From assembly GCF_026213295.1 (NCBI RefSeq), contig NC_079414.1, forward strand, positions 21,767,313 to 21,831,312: 64,000 nucleotides of DNA, in the 5' to 3' direction. Below, piece after piece: positions 12,182 through 24,038 of this stretch (position 1 is the first letter of the stretch; each line of letters begins with the position of its first letter). The notes under the pieces were generated by a model that was not told where the DNA came from, ran no database searches, and was given only the letters and a program-made list of their open reading frames with translations. A program made the position numbers and the translations under genes. The DNA is from Gadus chalcogrammus. Its lineage: Eukaryota > Chordata > Actinopteri > Gadiformes > Gadidae.

Positions 12182-12710
12182 TGCCGCGTTTCCACTGCAG
12201 GGTGCTGTACGGTTCGGTTCGCAAAGGTGCGGTACGGATTGCGTTTCCACCGCCAAAAGTGGCCGTGACCCGGACTGAGCCGTTCTAGTTTTGCCCTCAT
12301 CTTCAGTCAGTACTCCTCCGTTGGAGTACTGAGACGCCTGAAAGGGTGCCGGAAAATTCGAGCTACATACCCCCTCCGTTGATTGGTCGACAGAATCGTC
12401 ACTTCCGGGCGACGTGGGGATAAAAACAAACAAACAGTAGCCTCGAGGTATTATTCTTTACAATGAACATGTCGCGTTAAACGCTTGCTTGGGCGAACAA
12501 GGAGGAGGAGACGTTCCTCTGCATTATTGGGGAGGAAGACGTTGTTTACGATGTTTACGTAGCTGCCGCGGCGATCGACATCCAGCCTACCATAAAGGGT
12601 ACGGTCGGCGGTGGAAACGCAACCTCGGAACTAAGCCGGGCTATACCGCCCCCTCCCTACCGGACTGAGGCGAACCGAACCGTACCGCACCCTGCAGAGG
12701 AAACGCGGCA
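12182..12710. mobile_element. PIF/Harbinger-like MITE with TAA target-site duplication
   Basis: A 529-bp element with terminal inverted repeats starting TGCCGCGTTTCCACTGCAG, flanked on both sides by TAA (12179-12181 and 12711-12713). A three-base TWA duplication is typical of PIF/Harbinger transposons. Around 12460-12540 one frame reads a stop followed by WANKEEETFLCIIGEE, which resembles the start of the Myb/SANT-like protein of Harbinger elements. A second copy lies at 58949-59487. Confidence 0.75.
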
Positions 12711-12792
12711 TAACACACAAGTCTCAATCCATTCAGCTGTGTGTTTCTGGATTTCGAGCCGGTGTCTAGATGGTGGTGTTGTGGTGGAGCTC

Positions 12793-12810
12793 AGGGGGGG
12801 GGGGGGGGGG
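12793..12810. repeat. Poly-G tract
   Basis: A run of about 18 G between the MITE and the stop codon of the 12.9-kb zinc-finger exon; likely length-variable. Confidence 0.8.
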
Positions 12811-12882
12811 TCTCTAGATGGTTTTCAGGGGGGTTTCTAGGTTGAACCTTGAGTGGTGCCTAGGTGGAGCTGTGGGTGGTGT

Positions 12883-13647
12883 CTAGGAGCTCTGGGTGGC
12901 GTTGTGGATGGCCTGGTGTCGGATGAGGTTGCTGAGAAAGGAGAACTTCTTGCCACACTGGGAGCACTGGAAGCGTTTCTCCCCGGTGTGGACGCTCTGG
13001 TGCACCTTCAGGTTGTTGGAGGTGGAGAAGTGTTTCCCACAGTGGGCGCAGCGGAACGGCCGCTCCCCCGTGTGCACCATCAGGTGCCTCTTCAGCCCCG
13101 ACAGCTGTCCGAAGCTCTTCCCGCACTGGGGGCACCGGTGCGGCCTCTCGGGCCCCCCGGGCCCCCTGGGCCCCCCTGGTCCCACTGGTCCCCCCGGAGC
13201 CCGCCGCGGGGGCCGCAGGTCGCCGTTTGGCCCCGCCTCCGCGTGGCGTCGGGCCGACGGCGGAGGGTTTGTGCCGTGATGGGCCGACGGAGGGTAGGCG
13301 CCTGCGGGAGGCGCAATGGCGTCCGGCCAACGGGGGGGGCCGTGGTGGAAGGGCCCGCCGTACGAGCCGTCGGCCGCGAGCAGCAGGTCCCCGGGGGGGC
13401 GGTTACCGCCGCGTACCCACGGCAACGCAACGTCATCGCCGCCACCGGCTTCCGTCAGGTCCTGAAGCGCACCGATCAGGATGACTTCCTGTTTGGAGCC
13501 TCCGGGGCTGCGGCCATCGGGGGGCGGAGCTTCCCGGAACATCTGAGAGGAACAAGATGGCTGCTGGTCGTCTTCCTGTCCGCCATGTTGGCCTTTCCAG
13601 AGCGCTCCAGGACTGGCGTTCTCTGGTAGCACAAACACACACACACA

Positions 13648-13719
<72 letters not shown>

Positions 13720-13750
13720 GTATCTCTTAGTGTAAAACAACAACATGTAG

Positions 13751-13793
<43 letters not shown>

Positions 13794-13909
13794 GACTTAA
13801 GGGAGTAAGGTGAGCTCTGAGTGGGGTCTGAGGGGAACTCACCAGGAGGTGTAAAGGCAGCACCATGATCAGTCCGACTGCAGGGGGTCCCTAGACTCAG
13901 GGCCCGCCC
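12883..13909 (-). CDS. Zinc-finger terminal cassette (adaptor exon plus three-finger exon) without its own N-terminal exon
   Basis: The finger exon 12883-13622 (phase 1 start) encodes a Pro/Gly-rich linker with collagen-like GPG steps and three C2H2 fingers joined by TGERP/TGEKR. A likely adaptor exon at 13843-13909 (phase 0 to 1) is separated from it by (AC)n and (GT)n runs. No exon for the ANxAVxEICK domain is found between 13910 and the next ZNF gene. The nearest upstream one on this strand is at 16754, and its second exon ends in phase 0, so this cassette could be an alternative 3' end of that gene. It may instead be an orphan. The adaptor call is less sure than the finger exon. Confidence 0.65.
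13630..13795. repeat. Back-to-back (AC)n and (GT)n microsatellites in the 12.9-kb cassette intron
   Basis: (AC)n at about 13630-13717 and (GT)n at 13752-13792, separated by about 35 bp. Their opposite strands make a potential hairpin. Confidence 0.9.
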
Positions 13910-14440
13910 CTGTAGACAGAGAGAGAGGTTCTGATTGGTCCAAGAATTCACACTCCCCTATTAACAATGGTGTCATTCATGAGTAACAACGTTGGGTGAT
14001 GGTGTCATTATTGGGTAATGATCTCATTAATGTGTTTTAATGTTATTTATGGGTAATGATCTCTTATTGGGTGATGTCATAAATCTGTAATGTTATTATT
14101 GGGGAAATTAAATCATTAATGCTTAATGTCATCAATGAAACATGTCATCAGAAGTCATGATGTAATTCCTAAGAAACAACATAAAAGGAGTAACCCTGCC
14201 CGACTAGCCTATCAAAAGAAGCAGATTAATGAAGTGGCTTAGAGAAATTGTATTGATTCAAACAAATTGCAGGTAATGCTTTCGACTACAGTTGAATTAC
14301 AAAGATTACTAATACACGTTTATCATACAATAATTATTGTACCACAGCATTGTTGAATGCTTGATTCTGATGGATCAATACAAGTTTTCAGTAACAGCCG
14401 TCCCGTTATCGTGACTTCGACGGCGGTCCGCTCACGGCCC
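13910..14440. other. Intergenic sequence with TAATG-rich imperfect repeats
   Basis: From about 13965 to 14165 short motifs like GGTAATGATCTCATTA recur irregularly. No gene is seen. Confidence 0.5.
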
Positions 14441-14648
14441 CTGTCGTGCATTCCTTTCAAATAATGGGAAGGCCCCGAGTGGTTAATTCTTACTTTAAAT
14501 GTAGTAATCACCTCAGGAAGGCGCTATATGCTTTTATACAAAAGACAAAACAACCACAATCTGTACAATAGGATTTATTTAAGTGTAGGTAGGTACAAAG
14601 ATATACAAACACGCTAGCTTGTTGCAGCGGCGTGAGGGCTCTGAGGAT

Positions 14649-14922
14649 CAGGCCCGCCGCTCGCTATACGCAGAGTACGCAGAGTGCGTACGGCACCAAG
14701 TACCTGAGGGGGCACCAAAAATTAAGGTTTGTAAAAAAAATAAATAATACATTATTGAATGAAAAGATAATGTAAATTAGTTATGAAGTGGCCCACCGTT
14801 GTTTGTTCTTAATTGAATAACCTATCACTCGATTTCGGCAAATTAGATGTCTTTACCTAATATATAATAAGGGGCTCCCCCCCCCCCCGTGAAGGGCACC
14901 GAAACGGCCAGCAGCGGCCCTG
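14649..14922. mobile_element. hAT-like MITE with 8-bp target-site duplication
   Basis: A 274-bp insert is flanked by perfect CTGAGGAT copies (14641-14648, 14923-14930). Its right end GCAGCGGCCCTG mirrors, imperfectly, the left end CAGGCCCGCCGC. The matching place in the second segmental copy (near 20893) lacks the insert and has one degenerate target. An 8-bp duplication is typical of hAT elements. Confidence 0.75.
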
Positions 14923-15105
14923 CTGAGGATCCATGAGGCCTCATCTTCTCTGAGTCTCTGACGCCCACAGTGAGGACCCGAGGACCACTAACCTCTACGC
15001 TCCACGCCCCTCCGCAAGTCAGAAGAAGACAAAGACATCCCCTGGAAGAGGAGGATCAGGGGGGGAAACCCTAGAGCCAGACCCTTCCCGGGACCCCGGG
15101 CGGGG

Positions 15106-16754
15106 TCAGCAGTTGTGCGTGAGCTTATGGTGTCTCCTTAGGTTGCTGGGATGGGAGAAGCGCCGGGGGCAGACGGTGCAGCCGAAGGGCCGCTCCCCCG
15201 TGTGCACGTAGCCGTGCACGTCCAGCTGGCTGCGGCACACAAAGCTCTTCCCGCACAGCGAGCACACGTGCGCCCGCCGGCGCCGGTGGCGCGCCGCGTG
15301 CTTCTGTAGCTCCGCCTCCTGGTTGAAGCGCTTGCTGCAAACGTCGCAGCCGTGGGGGGCGAGACGGCGGGGGTCAGGGGTCACCGGGCTGGGTCTCTGA
15401 TGGAGCTTTGGGGCGGAGCTAGCAGGGAGGTTTCCTGATAGCGATGGTCCCGGTGCGACGATGAAACCGAGAGCTGCGGTGAAGGACTCCTCTCTCCCTC
15501 CTTGCTCCTCCTCCCTTCCTCTCTCCTCCGGTCTCTTCGCCCCGCCCAACCAGCGAAACCCCTCCCCCTCGTCGTCGACCTTCATCACCGCGGCGGCCGT
15601 ACGGTGGTCACTTGACGACAGAGTTTGGCTGAACGCCGCTGTGACCTCGGACCACGTCTGCCTCTGGCGTTCCTCATTCTGCTCGCCAGAAAACAGCGGG
15701 CTCTCGGCTCTGAGATCACTTCCTGTTAGTGGCTCCTGTGAGCAGCCGCTGGTGAAAAGCAAGGAGAGGTCATCTGATCCACTGACCTCCGATTGGCTGC
15801 GAGGCTCCTCGGGTCCAGCAAAGGGCGTCGGGCCCGAGCCGGCGTCTGGTCTGTTGGAGGTGTGGTCTGACTCGCTAGGCTCCGCCCCCTCCACCTTCAC
15901 GATCCTCAAAGGCTCCGCCTCCACAACCTGAGACAGAGAAGAGCAGTGTCATCCTCATGTACATGTTATGGGATGTATTCACAACAGTCCATCACACTAC
16001 CACACAGGGTGGATGGCCGAAGTACCTCCATCTTGGTGGAGGTCACGACCTGCTGGTGGGGGTCCTGGTCCCGGGGTAAGGGGGGGGTCTTCTGGCAGCG
16101 GCCCAGCCCCCGAAGCCGGCCCTGGGGGAACGAACCTGCCGGACACCACTGCACTTTAACACAAAATCTGCTGCAAGATAGTCCTACCTAGTCCAGCCTC
16201 CAACTGAGGGTCTTCATAATGATATATTCCTACCTAGTCCTACTTCCCACTGATGGTCATTATAATAATAAAGTCCTACCGCTCACTGAAGGTCTATATA
16301 TAGGGAGGTGTGGTATTTAGGGGGGAATAGGTCTATGCATATATTCAGGTGTGCGTATTGAGGGGTTTGTATTGAGGGGAGTGAAGGAATGTATTTATTT
16401 GGTGTGTAGGTGTGTGTATATAGGGGTGTGTGTATATAGGGGTGTGTAGGTGTGTGTATTTAGCGGTGTACCTGCCAGGGCTTCACGGTGCGGTCTGCCC
16501 AGAATGCGGGAGCCAGGGAAGCGGGCTGTCCCCTCGGGTCCCTTCATTCTCTCCGCCCGGTACTTAGCGACCTGCATCTCCAGGAGTCGGACCTTCCTGC
16601 GGAGAAAGTCGTTTTCCTTCTGGTTCTGAGACACCTCGAGATGAACGACAGCATATCCGTCGTCCACAACCTTGCAGATCTCGGCCACGGCCGCGTTAGC
16701 CAAGACCTCTATGATGGAGGCGATCTGCGAGTGGAAATCCACGGGAGACGACAT
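15106..16754 (-). CDS. C2H2 zinc-finger protein, three fingers (paralogue of 21037-22783)
   Basis: Coding exons (minus) 16472-16754, 16026-16153 and 15106-15927, phases 1 and 0, give about 410 aa. Exon 1 starts MSSPVDFHSQIASIIEVLAN and carries the family domain and a heptad-like stretch. An in-frame ATG at 16772 is less likely because the paralogue lacks it. Exon 2 is an Arg/Gln-rich linker. The last exon begins with VKVE (SUMO-type), an acidic Ser-rich middle, then three fingers: the first two are joined by an unusual HRRRRAH linker, the last two by TGERP. It is divergent from chchd10 with about 900 bp between starts. Both copies are intact. Confidence 0.85.
16155..16470. repeat. Short imperfect repeats in the first intron of the 15.1-kb ZNF gene
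   Basis: CCTACCTAGTCC / CACTGAAGGTCTT motifs and later GTGTGTATATAGGGG motifs recur. The second segmental copy has a comparable array at 22138-22325. Confidence 0.6.
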
Positions 16755-17655
16755 TATTGTGTCCAAAAACACACTAGACGTAAAAAAAAAAACTACTTTA
16801 AACGTTGTATTTATCCCAGGCCATTCGCCAAATATGTCAAGTTCAGTAAACTAAACCATGTGTCGTTTTTGTATTGGTTAAAACCCCTTTAAGACAGAAT
16901 AACCTGTCTTTGTTTTCAGGAGACTGTAGTGGGAACTAATGTCCTCCTGGCTTCTTGTTTTGTGGTAGAGTGTTGAGGAGAGCAGCACCGCCGCCTGTTG
17001 TTCAGGAGCGGAAGTCCTCATCTCATCGTTCCAGGCATTCTCTGGTCCATGGTTCTCATCCATAATAGTTCCATGTTCTCATCTCACGACGGAAGGCCTG
17101 AACGGGTGCTCCAAATTAAAGTTTTTTTGCGAGGGATTTCCCTTACAGAACTAACCATCTCTAACCTAATACTTAAACTTACCGTCTCTAACCTTATGCT
17201 AAACTAACCATCTCTAACCTTATAACTTACTTATCGATATATTATATTTTCAAAGCTATAATGTTTATTTCTATTTTTTATTATAGTGCGAATTTATTGC
17301 TATCAGGCCTACCTGTCTTTTGATATTAATAATGTATTGTCTGGCACTAAATGTCCCTTCAGGGATGAATTAAGTTCCCATGTAATGTGAAGTGATGTAA
17401 TATCATATACTCTGACGTGATGCAATGTAATGTAATGTGTGAGGTAACGTAAGGCTCAGGGCCTCTTCAAAAGTCCCTTGACCTCAGCCATCTGTTGCTT
17501 GTTGTCTTCTCGCGATATCTCTCCAGCGAGGCAGCTGTACAAGGTCGTTTAAGACCGGGACACGTGTTCATGTCACCTAATATATTCTAGAAACCTTGAC
17601 CAGATCACTTTAACCGTGGCTCTTGCTTTTAAATCCGTTTTACTGCGTAGGTAAG
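16755..17655. promoter_or_regulatory. Shared divergent promoter region, ZNF gene and chchd10
   Basis: About 900 bp separate the two start codons on opposite strands. The region is repeated at 22784-24014, where it faces a broken chchd10 exon 1. I could not pick out individual factor sites. The bidirectional role is inferred from gene arrangement only. Confidence 0.45.
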
Positions 17656-20260
17656 ATGTCTAGAGGAAGCCGCAGTCGATCCTCCGCTCCGGCAAGGTAA
17701 ACTTCATCACTGATAATACTACCTTCACATGCCCTGATAATAATACTTGTTTATAGGTATGTCTCTACTCTGGTGTAATTGATCAATAGTACCGACAAGT
17801 GACTAAATATTGAGAGGTAAGCAGTTGTTTGTGTAGACACGCTTCACTGTTATTCGACTGAGCTGCGTCAGGAAGAACATAGCTACTCAAGGTCAGTAAT
17901 TGACAATAATAAAGTATTTATGTCAACAAACCAGTTCTATCCGGATTTTCTATAGGTATATTTATTTAGTGTGCGGTGGACATTGGAAAAGTGCTGCGTA
18001 GTGCGCAGGAAATGTTAATTAAGTTTAACTGCAGTATCTTGGAAAGAAACACTGAAGTATTACTAAACAAATATAGAAGTTACTGAGAAGCAGAACAGGA
18101 GATTTATTAAATGTTTTGTAAGCATTTTCTTTAAAACATGAATGACCTCTTCAGCTAAGACCAAACTTCAACCAGACCCTGTTATGTAGACATACATGAC
18201 ACGCATCTAGCATGTTAATGTCACTTTATGTGCAAATAATTAACTGAATGAATTATGCATTATTTACCACATACATATTCAGATAAGGTTTAATCAAATT
18301 ATTAATTAACAGCATTATAACCAATCTCAAGTCAAACACATAATGGGAGCCAAGAAAGTGAACGCATTCATCAGTCTAGTTAGTAACATTAGTTTACTGT
18401 AATTTTAACTCGGTACCATAAGCCACCCCATGGCTTGTAGCTACTGTTATCCCTCGACTTTCTGAGGAACTCTAGTTTAGATATTGGAGTAAATAGCTGC
18501 AGTAGAACATTTACAAAGTGCTGGTTTACACTGACCACTGGTTACACACCTGTCTTCCCATTGCTCTCTTCTGAAACTCCAGGCCCTGATATACATGAAC
18601 TCAGTTGAAATAGTCCATATCCCGCTGCCTATTATTGGAAAACAATACCACAAGTATTATTACCCCAGTATCTGGTATCCGCAAATATTTATATTTATTT
18701 CAAGAAGCCACCAGTATCAACTTTGTTGCAAGTATGTCGTGGCTAACCAACCCGCTTCTAGCGGCTTACCAACACATTGTAAGCTACAGGCTAGTACCAC
18801 AGATCTGGGTGATCTGACAGGACATTAACCTTTCTTTCGCTTCATATATTTTTCTACCAATCATAATGCTTGAGGCAAGGATCTGTAGGTGCCTTACTTG
18901 TGAACACAAACTGGATCAGTAGCTGAAGTAGTAAACTGTAAAAAAATTTAAATAAAAATAAGTTTCTGTAAAGGTTTCCAATCAACCCCGTTAAGACTGG
19001 TCAATGTACAAATACACCTTTAAAATCAGTAGCTGAAAGCCTAATTCACTCAAAGTGTTCTTTGGTAGAAATCTCCGCACCAAAAGAGGAAACAATGCTT
19101 AACTCCGCCCCTTGCAGTTCCTAAACAGGCTTTGCCGTCTGCCCCACTTTGCTAGAACATGGAAAGACTGCTGGATCGCAGATTAGCTAGTGGCTAACCA
19201 CCACACTGTTAGCCAGTGGCTAACCCTCGCACTGCTAGCTAGCGGCTAATAACCATAGTCCTTCTTCAGTCACAGCCCCGCCCCGTCCCACGCGCCCTCC
19301 CACGCCCCCATGCCTGTCCAGCCCGCCCCTGCTGCCATGGCCCCAGCCCAGCCCCAGGGGCCAGGCCTCATGGCCCAGATGGCCACCACCGCTGCTGGGG
19401 TAGCAGTGGGCTCGGCCATGGGTAGCGTGATGGGAAGCGCCCTCACCGGAGCCTTCAGTGGAGGCAGCAGCAGCAGCAGCAGCAGCAGCCCGGAGCCGGC
19501 CAGGCCCGCCTACCAGGTGAGCACGGGTCCTCCGGCTGGTCCCCCTAGTGGTGTGGGATTACATTCAGCGACTAACTCAAAGTAATTTGCAGGAGGCCCC
19601 CAGGCCGGCCCCCGCTGCTTCCGGACCCTGCCACTATGAGGTGAGGCAGTTCCTGGACTGTGCGACGACCCAGGGCGACCTCAGCCTTTGTGAAGGGTTC
19701 AGCGAGGTCCTCAAACAGTGCAAGTCCTCCTATGGTAAGAGTTCTTAAACATAGATTCATTATAAACAGAGTATTTATAAACCAATATAGAGCCTATATA
19801 ATCCCATTTGGGCTTCTATAAACCAATATAGAGCCTCTATGAACACAGACCCGCAATAACATAGAGCCTCTTTTAACCCAGAACACAGATATAGAGCCTC
19901 AATAAACACTAATATATCGAGCCTCTATAAAAACTGAGCTTCTATAAACCGCACAGCTCGGTGGAAACGAGGCAATAGAAGCTCTTCAAAACATGGAACC
20001 TCTATGAACACATAGAGCCTCTATAAACATGTGTATGGATATAGAGCCTATATAAACAGACACATATATAGAGCCTCTATAAACGCATATATAGCCTCTA
20101 TAAACACAGCCTCTATGGACATGTAGACAGCATTCTAGACAGCACCCTTGAAGTTGAAAGATTGTGCCGTTTGAAATCCATCATCTCTTTACCAACCAAA
20201 TGGTTTAACATTTCATCCTTTTGTGTTTGATTTGTTTAAGGTGTGACGGCATTGGTGTAA
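17656..20260 (+). CDS. chchd10: CHCHD10, mitochondrial coiled-coil-helix-coiled-coil-helix protein
   Basis: Four coding exons at 17656-17696, 19270-19516, 19593-19734 and 20241-20260 give 149 aa. The N-terminus is basic ([13 protein letters not shown]), as in a mitochondrial targeting sequence. A Gly/Ala hydrophobic middle follows ([20 protein letters not shown]), then a poly-Ser tract and the twin CX9C CHCH domain, whose cysteines sit in GPCHYE, DCATTQ, LCEGF and QCKSSY. QFLDC and LSLCEGFSE match CHCHD10 better than CHCHD2. The family protein acts in the intermembrane space and associates with the MICOS/cristae system. AATAAA lies at 20366. The long first intron (17697-19269) shows nothing recognisable. 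Confidence 0.93.
19765..20130. repeat. Minisatellite in the last intron of chchd10
   Basis: Imperfect tandem copies of a roughly 20-26-bp motif around TATAGAGCCTCTATAAACAC. The motif is itself nearly palindromic. Confidence 0.8.
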
Positions 20261-21036
20261 GGGTCGGCAGCCATTTGGAATCATAACACTAGAATACACT
20301 TTCATCTCTTTGTTTGTTTGGTTGATTGGTAATTGTAAAATATGAACGGTTTTTGATGAAACTTCAATAAATTGCTGCTAACTTTTGCCTCTGTCTTGTG
20401 TTTTGACTAAAAGTGGCCAACTAGAAGATTGGTTGGCTTCTCCTTGGCAAGACCTTTGGCGATAAACTTTTACAAACTGTGGCCCACTCACATCCAGTTG
20501 GTAACATACATAATAATGCAACTCCACGGTCTTTCACCAGTGGGCCGTAGGCTCATCTTCAGTGTGACCTCATACTAAATAAATTGGTACTTCAATTATT
20601 GACATGAACGTCGTCGAGATGGCCAGTAAGCACTAAGCAGGGTATGATTGTACTGTGACATTCATTGGGGCCTCCCAATCAATATCACCACCGCCGTCGT
20701 ACATTCCTTTCTAATAATGGAAAGACCCTGAGTGGTTCATTCCTTACTTTAATCGTAGTTGTCTCTTCAGAAAGGCGCTATTTTTTACACAAAAGACCAA
20801 CAACCAGAATCTTATAGGATTTATTCAAATCGTGTACAAAGATATACAAACGAGCAGACTTCATTCAACAATCAAACCTATTGCTGCAGCGCGAGCGCTG
20901 TAAGGATCTATGAAGCCTTATGTTGTCTGAGTCTCTGACGCCCACAGGGAGGCCCGAGGACCACTAGTGTGCACTCACCTCCAGAGGTCAGTGGGGGGTG
21001 GAGATGTAATGCCTGTATCACTGACCCCAGTTGGGG
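20261..21036. other. chchd10 3' flank and start of segmental copy 2
   Basis: AATAAA at 20366 marks the likely chchd10 end. Similarity to copy 1 begins near 20697. No gene is seen. Confidence 0.55.
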
Positions 21037-22783
21037 TCAGTGGTTGTGCATGAGCTTCTGGTGTCTCCTTAGGTTGCTGGGATGGGAGAAGCGCCGGGGG
21101 CAGACGGTGCAGCTGAAGGGCCGCTCCCCCGTGTGCACGTAGCCGTGCACGTCCAACTTGCTTCGGCTAACAAAGCTCTTCCCGCACAGCGAGCACTCGT
21201 GGGCCCGCCGGCGCCGGTGGCACGCCGCATGCTTCTGTAGCTCCGCCTCCTGGCCGAAGCGCTTGCGGCAGATGCCGCAGCCGTGGGGGGCGAGACGCCC
21301 GGGGTCAGGGGTCAACGGGGGTCTGTAGTGGAGTTTGTGGGCGGAGCTAGCTGGGAGGCTTTCTGATAGCGACAGTCCTGGCGCAATGAACCCATGACCT
21401 GCGGTGAAGGACTCCCCTCTCCATCCCTGCTCTTCCTCTCTCCTCCTCTCCTCTCTCCATCCCTGCTCCTCTCTCCCCCTCTCATGCTCTTTTTGAAGCC
21501 CGCCCGACCAGAGATAGTCCTCCGCTTCGTCGTCGTCGACCACCATCACCGCGGCGACGGTACGGTCGTCACATGAAGAAAGAGTTTGAGTGAACGCCGC
21601 TGTGGTGTCGGACCACGTCTGCCTCTGGCGTCCCTCTTTCTGCTCGACAGGAAACAGCTGACTACCCGCTCTGACATCACTTCCTGTTAGTGGCTCCTGT
21701 GAGCAGCCGCTGGTGAAAAGCAAGGAGAGGGCATCTGATCCACTGACCTCCGATTGGCTGCGCGGCTCCTCGGGTCCAGCAAGGGGCGTCGGCCCCGAGC
21801 CGGCGTCTGGTCTGTTGGAGGTGTGGTCTGACTCGCTAGGATCCGCCCCTTCCACCTTCACGATCCTCAGAGGCTCCGCCTCCACAACCTGAAACAGAGG
21901 AGAGCAGTGTCCTCATGTACATGTTACGGGACGTATTCACAACAGTCCATCACACTACCACACAGGGTGGATGTCCAAAGTACCTCCATCTTGGTGGAGG
22001 TCACCACCTGCTGGTGGGGGTCCTGGTCCCGGGGTAAGGTGGGAGTCTTCTGGCAGCGGCCCAGCCCCCGAAGCCGGCCCTGGGGGAACGGACCTGCCAG
22101 ACACCACTGCACTTTAACACCAAATCTGCTGCAAGATAGTCCTACCTAGTCCACCCTCTGATAATACCACCGTCTTAAAATAACGTAGTCCTACCTCCCG
22201 CTGAAGGTCTTTATAATAACATAGTTCTACCTCCCACTGAAGGTCTTCATAATAACATAGTCCTACCTCCCACTGAAGATCTTTATAATAACATAGTCCT
22301 ACCTCCCACTGAAGGTCTTGACCAATAAAAATTGTATTATCATAAATTAGATTGTGTCGTTTAAAATGTATCTGGAATTCTTCAAAAAGTCAATATGGAG
22401 GTGCGTGTATTTAGGGGTTTATAGGAGAGTATATTTGGAGGTATGTGTATTGAGGGGTGTGAAGGTGTGTGTATTTAGCGGTACGTATTTAGCGCTGTAC
22501 CTGCCAGGGCTTCGCGGTGCGGTCTGCCCAGTATGCGAGCGCCAGGGAAGCGGACAGTCCCCTCGGGTCCAATCATTCTCTCCGCCCGGTACTTAGCGAC
22601 CTGCAGCTCCAGGAGTCGGACCTTCCTGCGGAGGAACTCGTTGTCCTTCTGGTTCTGAGTTACCTCGAGATGAACGACAGCATATCCGTCGTCCACAACC
22701 TTGCAGATCTTGGAAACGGCCGCGTTAGCCAAGACCTCTATGATGGATGCAATCTGCGAGTGGAAATCCACGGGAGACGACAT
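21037..22783 (-). CDS. C2H2 zinc-finger protein, three fingers (paralogue of 15106-16754)
   Basis: Coding exons (minus) 22501-22783, 21984-22111 and 21037-21888, phases 1 and 0, give about 420 aa. Exons 1 and 2 have exactly the same lengths as in the 15.1-kb copy. The domain order is also the same: family N-terminal domain, Arg/Gln-rich linker, VKVE motif, acidic middle (longer here by an Arg/Glu repeat), three fingers. Finger 2 differs at helix positions -1 and 3 (S and K here, C and Q there), while fingers 1 and 3 keep their contact residues. The open frame and intact splice sites argue for a working gene. Confidence 0.85.
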
Positions 22784-24014
22784 TGTTGTGTGAAAAAACA
22801 CACTAGACGTAAAAGAAAAAATAACTTTAAACGTTGTATTTATCTCAGGCCATTCGCAAAATATGTCAATTTCAGTCTTAAACCATGCCTCGTTCAATCT
22901 ATTGGTTAAAACCCCTTTAGGACAGCATAAGCAGTCTTTGTTTTCAGGAGACAGTAGTGGGAACTAATGTCCTGGCGTCTTGTTTTGCGGTAGCGGAGTG
23001 TTTGGAAGAGCAGCACGCTCTTCATAGGTCCGTCCGTGAGCACGCCGCCTGTTGTTCAGGAGCAGAAGTACTCATCACCCCGTTCCAAGCGTTCTCATCT
23101 CACCACGGAAGGCCTGAATGGGTTGCTCCAAATTAACGTTATTTGGGGAGAAATACAGTGCGACTTTCCGTTACAGGGCTTTCGCTGTCTAAAAATGTCA
23201 GATTTATTTTTATTGCGTTGGTTCTTGTTCCCCTGGACATGTTACTTTCCGCCTAGCTCCGGGGACAGTTAAATGGCATACACAGCTCATAGAAAATAAG
23301 AGATCGGAAATTGAAATTATGCTAGACCGGAAAAGCGCTATAATTCAGGAGACTCACTCACCCATCCTTATGTTATGATAAAAACAAGCCAACAGGGGAC
23401 CTCAGTTAGTTAGTTGTAGACAGAACTTCTTTCACCCAGATCAAGAATGTTACATTACATTAAAAAAAAAAATCGAACCTGTGTGGTGTGAATTCCACAC
23501 CACGTTAATCGTTTTTGTGTAAAATAATGGGTCATCAGAACTTATAACATTTAGGCCTATTTATTAAACTAATAATATAACGACATACAACAAGGAGGAG
23601 TTCAATGTGTTGACAAAAGCAAGGACTTCTTGTCCAGTTGCAGACAGGTCTCATAATGCTGACAACAGCTCTGCTCCCCAATAAAAACAGAATTTTCCCA
23701 TTACACCTGATACCTTAACTAATAATGTTTGGAAAAATTTAATGTATTTATTTCAATTTTATTCTAGTGTGATTGTTTTACCATTATTAGGCCGATCCGT
23801 CAATTTTTTGTGGTATTGTCTGCTGCTGTCATAAACTAGGCCTAAATGTCCCTTCATGGATGAACTAAGTTCCCATCTACGGTGACGTAATGTGACGTGA
23901 TGAAATGTATTTGAATGTACTGTGATGTAATGCCATTTAATGTGTTGTAAAGTATAATGTAATGTGATGTGTCATGTGTGTTAATGTCAAGTTATGAGAT
24001 CCTGCGTAGTAAAG

Positions 24015-24038
24015 ATGGCTAGAGGAAGCTCCGGCAAG
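24015..24038 (+). pseudogene. Relic of chchd10 exon 1
   Basis: The ATG and the flanking GCGTAG..AAGATG are kept from the true exon at 17656. A 17-bp internal deletion leaves 24 nt instead of 41 and changes the exit phase from 2 to 0. The donor GTAAAC became GTGCAA. No further chchd10 exon follows before ddt. It marks the end of the segmental duplication. Confidence 0.75.

Larger units (their letters stand above)
14440..17790. repeat. Segmental duplication, copy 1 (ZNF gene plus chchd10 promoter and exon 1)
   Basis: The 3' flank, the whole ZNF gene 15106-16754, the intergenic promoter and exon 1 of chchd10 are recognisably repeated in the same orientation at about 20697-24110. The left boundary is near GTCGTGCATTCCTTTC at about 14443. 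The right boundary is in the first intron of chchd10. Confidence 0.8.

Noticed and set aside
13150..13230. Collagen-like Gly-Pro repeats
   Set aside because: Only a short GPG-rich linker inside a zinc-finger exon, not a collagen gene.
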